Assembly (NCBI GenBank): GCA_002812745.2 | Contig: NCSJ02000041.1 | Span: forward strand, 62,001-126,000 | Origin: Scytalidium lignicola | Lineage: Eukaryota > Ascomycota > Leotiomycetes | Length of the DNA stretch: 64,000 nucleotides | Direction: 5' to 3' | Shown here: positions 59,055 through 64,000 of the stretch, one piece after another | How positions within the stretch are numbered: the first letter of the stretch is position 1 | Layout of the letters: every line of letters begins with the position of its first letter | Notes under the pieces: model-generated | Database searches by the model: none | The model's input: the letters and a program-made list of their open reading frames with translations, nothing else | Told to the model about the DNA's origin: nothing | Made by a program: the position numbers and the translations under genes

Positions 59055-59662
59055 GATGGGCGAAAATGGTGCTCGTGAAGGTTAATAGCGTCAAGGAAGA
59101 GAGATGGATATGAATCAATGAACCCGTGTACAATAGCCAGCCGGGATCACAAGATCACGCTGTGCCTGGTGCCATCCTCATCCAAGTGTGGGGATATTGA
59201 CGTCGAGGGCCTTGCGGTTTGTGGATCCGAGGTTCACGTGATAACGCCAAAATCCGGTGGCAGGCGGACAACGGCCCTCCCAAACAAAGCTGAGCTTTTA
59301 CTGTGGTCCACTGTAGTCTCTTTTTCAACGCCATGTTTTCACTTCTTGGAGTCTTCATAATTTAAGACAAAGCATCATTCTGAAAGTCCAGTTCGTGAAT
59401 AATTCAGAATTTGCAGGATCTGCAAATTTGGCTTCGTCCAGGGCCTCAAAAAAGAAGTTCCTGCACGACGCGCGAATCGCCTACAGGTCAGGAGAGCTTA
59501 ATAAATCTGTGCCATAGGTTTCGCGAACGGGTTACCCACGATTTTTGAGCGTCATTCCCCTTCGCACTACACCACCCTACAGCCTCAACTTCACAACATC
59601 ATTCACGTCCAGCCCTTTCCCCTTATTTTCTGATTTTTTTATAATTCATATTGCCTCACACA
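59055..59662. other. Divergent promoter region
   Basis: Between the hypothetical protein and the DEF1-like gene. CACGTG near 59235. No gene recognised. Confidence 0.5.
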
Positions 59663-62584
59663 ATGTCTGAGGTGCAATCACGACCAGCTGCGCCTCGTGG
59701 CAGAGGTTCAGCTCGCGGTGGTCGAGGAGGCTTTGCTGCCAGAGGTGGACGAACAGGAAGAGGTCACGCAACCAACGGCGAAAAGGCAGAGAATACAGCT
59801 ACTGCATCCATTGAAGACGACAGCGAAGTGGGTCAACTGAAGAAGAAATATGGCAGCAAGGTCACTACAATCAAAGAGATGTTTCCCGACTGGACGTATG
59901 AAGATATTGTTTTCGCTCTTGAGGAGACCGCTGGCGATCTTGAAACTACGGTAGAACGCATAACAGACGGTAAATCTCAATTTCTAACCTCACATATATT
60001 GATTTTACATGGGGCTTGCACATTTATCGTGATTCATGCTGATATGTTTTATCCTAGGCACAATTTCACAATGGGGAGAAGTCTCAAAAACAAAGAAAGA
60101 TCGATCTCGATCAAAGGTCAAAGAAACTGGTGCGGCTTCCGATAACACCAATGCGAGAGTCTCACGTGGTGGCCGAGAAGGCGGTAGAGGAGGCGTTGGT
60201 CGTGGCCGTGGCACTGAGCGAGGCAGAGGAAGAGGTCGTGGTGGTATTGCTGTTGCTGTTGCTCACACTAATGGTGCTCGTAAGGAGGCTACTGACGTTT
60301 CGGTTCCGACGGAAGAGTCAACTGCTTGGGATACATCGAAACCTGAAGAGAAGGCTACGGACGATTGGGGCCCGGCCGCGAAATCGACTACAGCTCCTGC
60401 GGTCGAGCCTACTTCTAGCATTATTCCTGAAGGTGTGAAGAAGACTTGGGCAAGCATGTTCGCTGCTTCTGCGTCTCCTCCAGCACCAAAGAAGGCGCCG
60501 GAGCCCACAGAGAAGTATGTAATCTTTAATAATAAACTCCCGAGTTATACTTACATGTCTTGTAGACCCAAAGAGCCAGAGAAGCCGGTGGAGTCGAAGG
60601 AACCTCCATCTGCAGAGCCTGAGCCAGTTGTTCCTCAAGAAGGCCTCCCTGCACCTGCTGTTACTACAGATAAACCTACCGAGGAGCAGCCAGTTTCTCA
60701 GGAGACGGAAACTACTCTAGCACCATCGAAGGATGAATTGACGGAGATAAACCTTGAGCAGGTCCTTGACACATCGAATCCTCCGCCAACTACTACTACA
60801 GCTAGCGTAGCAACAAGCTCTTGGGATACTCGACATACCACACCACAAACTTCTCAGCCACCGGCTAGTGGATTTGCAGCTACGGCATTGAAGGCAACTG
60901 GAGCAGGCGGACGATCGGTGAGCTATGGACGCCGTGTGCTTGATCAGGAAGAAGCTGTGCGTATGCCAGGTAACCGTGAGGTAGATCGTGCCGCTGTTCA
61001 GTTTGGGGCTTTCAACTTGGGTGATGCTGGTGAAGATGACGTTGATGGTGACCGTGAAGAACCCGAGACTCGTGCTCAGCCTCCCCAACATTCTCCAGTC
61101 GCTCCACGGGCAACGTTACCACCTGCTCCTCAGCAAGGGGCACCAGCAGCAGAGACTTTTGCGTCTGCAAACCAGACTCCAGGTATGCCACCAGCATCTC
61201 ATCCTNCAGGTATGTTTTTTNGTGTTTTGNCTTCGTATTCTGCATTGAACTTGAACGTTCTGACTTTCTAACTTTGGCACCAGCGGCACCAGGTCTTCCT
61301 TCCCCTCAAAATGTTCCTAGCGCTCAGGCTGCTTCTCAACAAGGACCCCAAGGAAACTCCCAGTTTAGTCAATATGGCCGATATACACAACCAGGCAGCC
61401 AGGAACAGTCTTCACTCCCACAAAAACCTTACGATGCGTTCAATCAACAGACACAATCAACTCAGAGTCCCTTCGAAGGGTACCCAAACCAACAGTCTCA
61501 GTCTCAACCACAGGGACAGCCGGGGGCGTTCTCTTCAGCTCCCAGCGAATTCTCATCTTATTATACTGCCGACCCACAGCAGCAACGTGCTTACAACAGC
61601 TACTATCAGCAACAATATAGCCTGCAACAGGCCACACAGGGTCAACAAGACGGCTCTGCCCCGCAAAGGTCTTATAGTGGATACAACGGTCCTCAAACTG
61701 ACAACTCCCAATTCCCTCAAACCTCTCAGCAATCCCAGTCCCGTTATGGTTCAGCAACAGAAGGCCAGGCTAGCGGCCATACCACACCCAACCCAGTTAC
61801 GCAAAGTCAGCAGCAATTGGGTGCCCAGGCATCTCAACCTCAACCAAGTCATCAACAAGGGCCTCAAGGTGGCAGCTACCCATACGGTCACCCATACTAC
61901 TCTAGCCCATATTATGCAGCCTATATGAACCAATTCCAGCAGTATGGTGGAGGTAACTATGGAGCTGGTCCATATGGAGGAAAAGGCGGCATTCATGCCC
62001 AATCTTATCAAGGCTATGGAATGTCTCCGGGAGGTCCATATGATCATACTTCATCTCCAGCCCCTGGATTTGGTGTTCCTTCTTTACTTGGTCGTGACAC
62101 CGGTCTCACCGGTGGCCTAGGAGATTATGGCCGTGTTGGATCAGCGCAGTCTTCCACCCACCAGGGATTGCCAGGTGCACATGATGCATTTGGCCGAGGC
62201 ACATCCTACCAAGGCCAATACAACCCACAAGGGAGTCAGTCTGGTTCAGGCGAAGATTTAAAACCATTTGGAGAGTCTAAAACCGGCAATGGGCCAAGTC
62301 CTTCTCTTCCTCAAGCTGGCAGACCAGGATCTGCAGCTAATACCGCTTCTTCATCCGGTCTCCCACCTCAACAATCATCTCAGCAAGCTGGTTATGGTGG
62401 ATATCCAAGCCATCTCCAGCAGCCAGGTCATGGACTTCACGCTGGCCAGGCTGCCAGTCAGTATGCTGGTCTGGGTGGTGCTCAAGGGCATCAGAACAGC
62501 CAATATGGCGGTTACCAAGGCTTTGGCGGCAACTACTACGGCACTGGCCAGCAGCGCGGATGGGGTGGCAACTATGGACATTAA
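59663..62584 (+). CDS. DEF1: RNA polymerase II degradation factor 1-like protein (DEF1)
   Basis: Promotes ubiquitylation and removal of stalled RNA polymerase II at DNA damage. Exons 59663-59969, 60058-60514, 60566-61209 and 61284-62584; phases agree; 902 residues. Residues 1-40 are an RGG-rich stretch. A CUE domain follows (about 58-102: KVTTIKEMFPDWTYEDIVFA, LEETAGDLETTVERITDG), which in yeast Def1 recruits Elongin. After the sentence ISQWGEVSKTKKDRSRSK comes a second RG-rich block, then a Pro/Glu/Thr-rich linker, and from about residue 475 a very Gln/Ser/Tyr/Gly-rich prion-like tail to the end. An N lies within exon 3 (61206), two bases from the splice donor, and two more in the following intron. 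The ATG at 59663 starts MSEVQSRPAAPRGRG. Confidence 0.88.
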
Positions 62585-63411
62585 TGACAATATCTAGTGT
62601 CATGTCCTTGGGAGTTGTCATTCTCGTTTACTCAATTCAGCTTTCTGATTTGAATCTGAATAACGAACGGAACTTCTCACCAATTATGTGTTACTACTGC
62701 CAGCTCTTTTTCAGTTTTTTATCTCACTGCAATCTTGGGCGCGAAGGAGGAATTTCGAAAAGTGTCATGCCCCCCTCGGAAAAAAATAATCCATCAGTCA
62801 TGCTCGTGCTTGTCAACTAGGGCCAGCTCAAAAAAACCTCTTGTATTTCCCCCTTTTTTTTGCTCCTCACAACTCTGTTTTCAAATAGCTTTTTCTCTCA
62901 CCTCACATCGAGTTCATATTACCAACGTGTTCTCTGGGCTGGTAGGCCCTGGCAAAGCGGGAAAAGTCGATTAAGCTTTAAACTTGCCCTGTTATTAGGC
63001 ATGGATTGGCGGTCAGGGGCGGATCTTGTTCATTAATATCGATGGCATGGGCCCTTACTCTCTTGGGGCTTTCTTTGATTATGAGCATTGCGCGCATGCA
63101 CTTAACGTCAGGGATGAATCACATCTCGTGTATTCATGAGAAAATAGTCAAATAATCATGTTGACTACAGACACCAAGCCAGTTTCTTATTTTATGCAAT
63201 TATTAGTGAAGTGATGTTTTAGGTAATTATTAGTTGACCAGGTATATTCGACTTCTGAGAGCTACTACTACTCTTGAGTACCCTTGGTACTGGTAACAAA
63301 ACCCTTTTAACGATATATGCGCCATCCATTGCCCAACGCCAATCTTCACCCAAGTATATATATATCTACCAAGATTTTTCTTTGTATAAAACACGATAGA
63401 TTATTCGTTCA
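62585..63411. other. Intergenic region between convergent genes
   Basis: AT-rich 3' flanks with poly-A/T runs. No gene seen. Confidence 0.55.
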
Positions 63412-64000
63412 TCAAATCCTTTCATCCTCAAAAATGCTACTCTCCATATCATCGTCCGACCCATAACTCCTCACAGCTTGCTTTTGACTACCCATCCAAC
63501 CCCCATACCCAGCAGGAACAGCCGAACCCCAACTGTAACCTATGTGAGGGCTCGGTTTCTTCCCATCTGTCCATGCACTCCAAACAGCATTTGAAACCAT
63601 ATCCAAGGCCCCACTGACTACTTCGCCTGTCCATTGATCCAGCTTCGTAGGTATAGCATACGGGAAGAAAGGGTCTGAGGGGGACCAGTTATTTGAAGAG
63701 GAGTACGTCGGATGACAGAAGTACTCGCACATGACACTTTCGCTCACGTACCAGACCGAGAAGATGAGAGTTATAAGACCAAACCAGGTCAGATTTCTTC
63801 TTCCACTTCCGGTACGTTCAGGTGTTAATAGCCGCGGTATTGGGATAGAAAAATGATAGACACTGCTGTTGGCTGCGCACTCTGGACAGTCTGCATGGCT
63901 GTGGTGCGCATTAGATTTTGGAGTGGAGGCGGAGGTTGCGGCTGCGGCAGCAGAAGCAGAAGCAGACACTTTCTTCTCAAGGCGCTCGATGCCACGTTTT
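63412..64000 (-). CDS. Single-pass membrane protein, partial (5' end outside the window)
   Basis: The C-terminal 195 residues or so of a gene entering from the right edge. The frame is open to 64000 and begins RGIERLEKKV, a coiled-coil-like piece. An Ala/Ser run, HHSHADCPECAANS (a Cys/His pair that may bind metal) and one hydrophobic helix (NLTWFGLITLIFSVWYVSES) follow. The C-terminus is rich in Gly/Trp and ends in acidic residues (DDDMESSIFEDERI). I do not recognise the family; the helix could anchor it in the nuclear envelope or ER. Confidence 0.65.
   Translation of the reverse strand, partial: KRGIERLEKKVSASASAAAAATSASTPKSNAHHSHADCPECAANSSVYHFSIPIPRLLTPERTGSGRRNLTWFGLITLIFSVWYVSESVMCEYFCHPTYSSSNNWSPSDPFFPYAIPTKLDQWTGEVVSGALDMVSNAVWSAWTDGKKPSPHIGYSWGSAVPAGYGGWMGSQKQAVRSYGSDDDMESSIFEDERI

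Overview
This window looks like nuclear DNA of a filamentous ascomycete (Pezizomycotina; Leotiomycetes is my best guess). The evidence is many short introns (47-118 nt, one of 260 nt) with GT...CTAAC/CTGAC...AG signals, fungus-specific protein families (RTA1-like, Zn2Cys6, DUF7730-like, CSC1/DUF221, DEF1) and AT-rich, stop-riddled Ty1/copia relics that look RIP-mutated. Gene models were built by hand from splice signals, reading phase and conserved protein motifs. Almost every N in the assembly sits beside a homopolymer run, so single lesions in short runs may be sequencing errors.

Layout. 1-4201: three copia retrotransposon remnants, two degenerate on the plus strand and one less damaged on the minus strand with a gag, a protease and a possible very short LTR. 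4245-14802: an LRR-like protein of unknown function, the glycolytic 6-phosphofructokinase and a six-finger C2H2 protein. 15306-29754: an apparent catabolic gene cluster. It holds a DUF1932 dehydrogenase, a Jen1-type carboxylate MFS transporter, a LigI-like amidohydrolase, a TcuA-like FAD dehydrogenase, a quinone oxidoreductase, a class II aldolase/adducin protein and a Zn2Cys6 regulator, with a broken DUF7730-like gene inside. All four promoter regions of the enzyme and transporter genes contain one CGG-N11-CCG inverted repeat, the kind of site bound by Gal4-type Zn2Cys6 dimers, so the cluster looks like a regulon of its own regulator.

29755-33124: an AT-rich repeat island. It holds a tRNA-Arg(ACG) gene whose anticodon arm is split by an insert with spliceosomal-type borders, a decayed second copy of the same arrangement, a two-copy repeat family, a TA-flanked MITE nested in one copy, and a foldback element. 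33125-39510: an RTA1-like membrane protein, then a divergent pair (PRISE-type reductase and 4CL-like acyl-CoA ligase), each with one late lesion. 41930-51013: a conserved fungal protein with a long leader, oligoribonuclease, phosphoglucomutase and a CSC1-like channel. 51014-55288 is gene-poor. 55289-64000: an AT-hook protein, a possibly mitochondrial protein, DEF1 and a partial membrane protein that runs off the right edge.

How the genes work together. Phosphofructokinase and phosphoglucomutase are housekeeping sugar-phosphate enzymes with no local partners. The 15-30 kb cluster is the only clear multi-gene unit: import of a carboxylate, flavin and NAD(P) oxidations, hydrolysis of a lactone or similar ring, and aldol cleavage, under a local regulator. 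The substrate cannot be read from the sequence.
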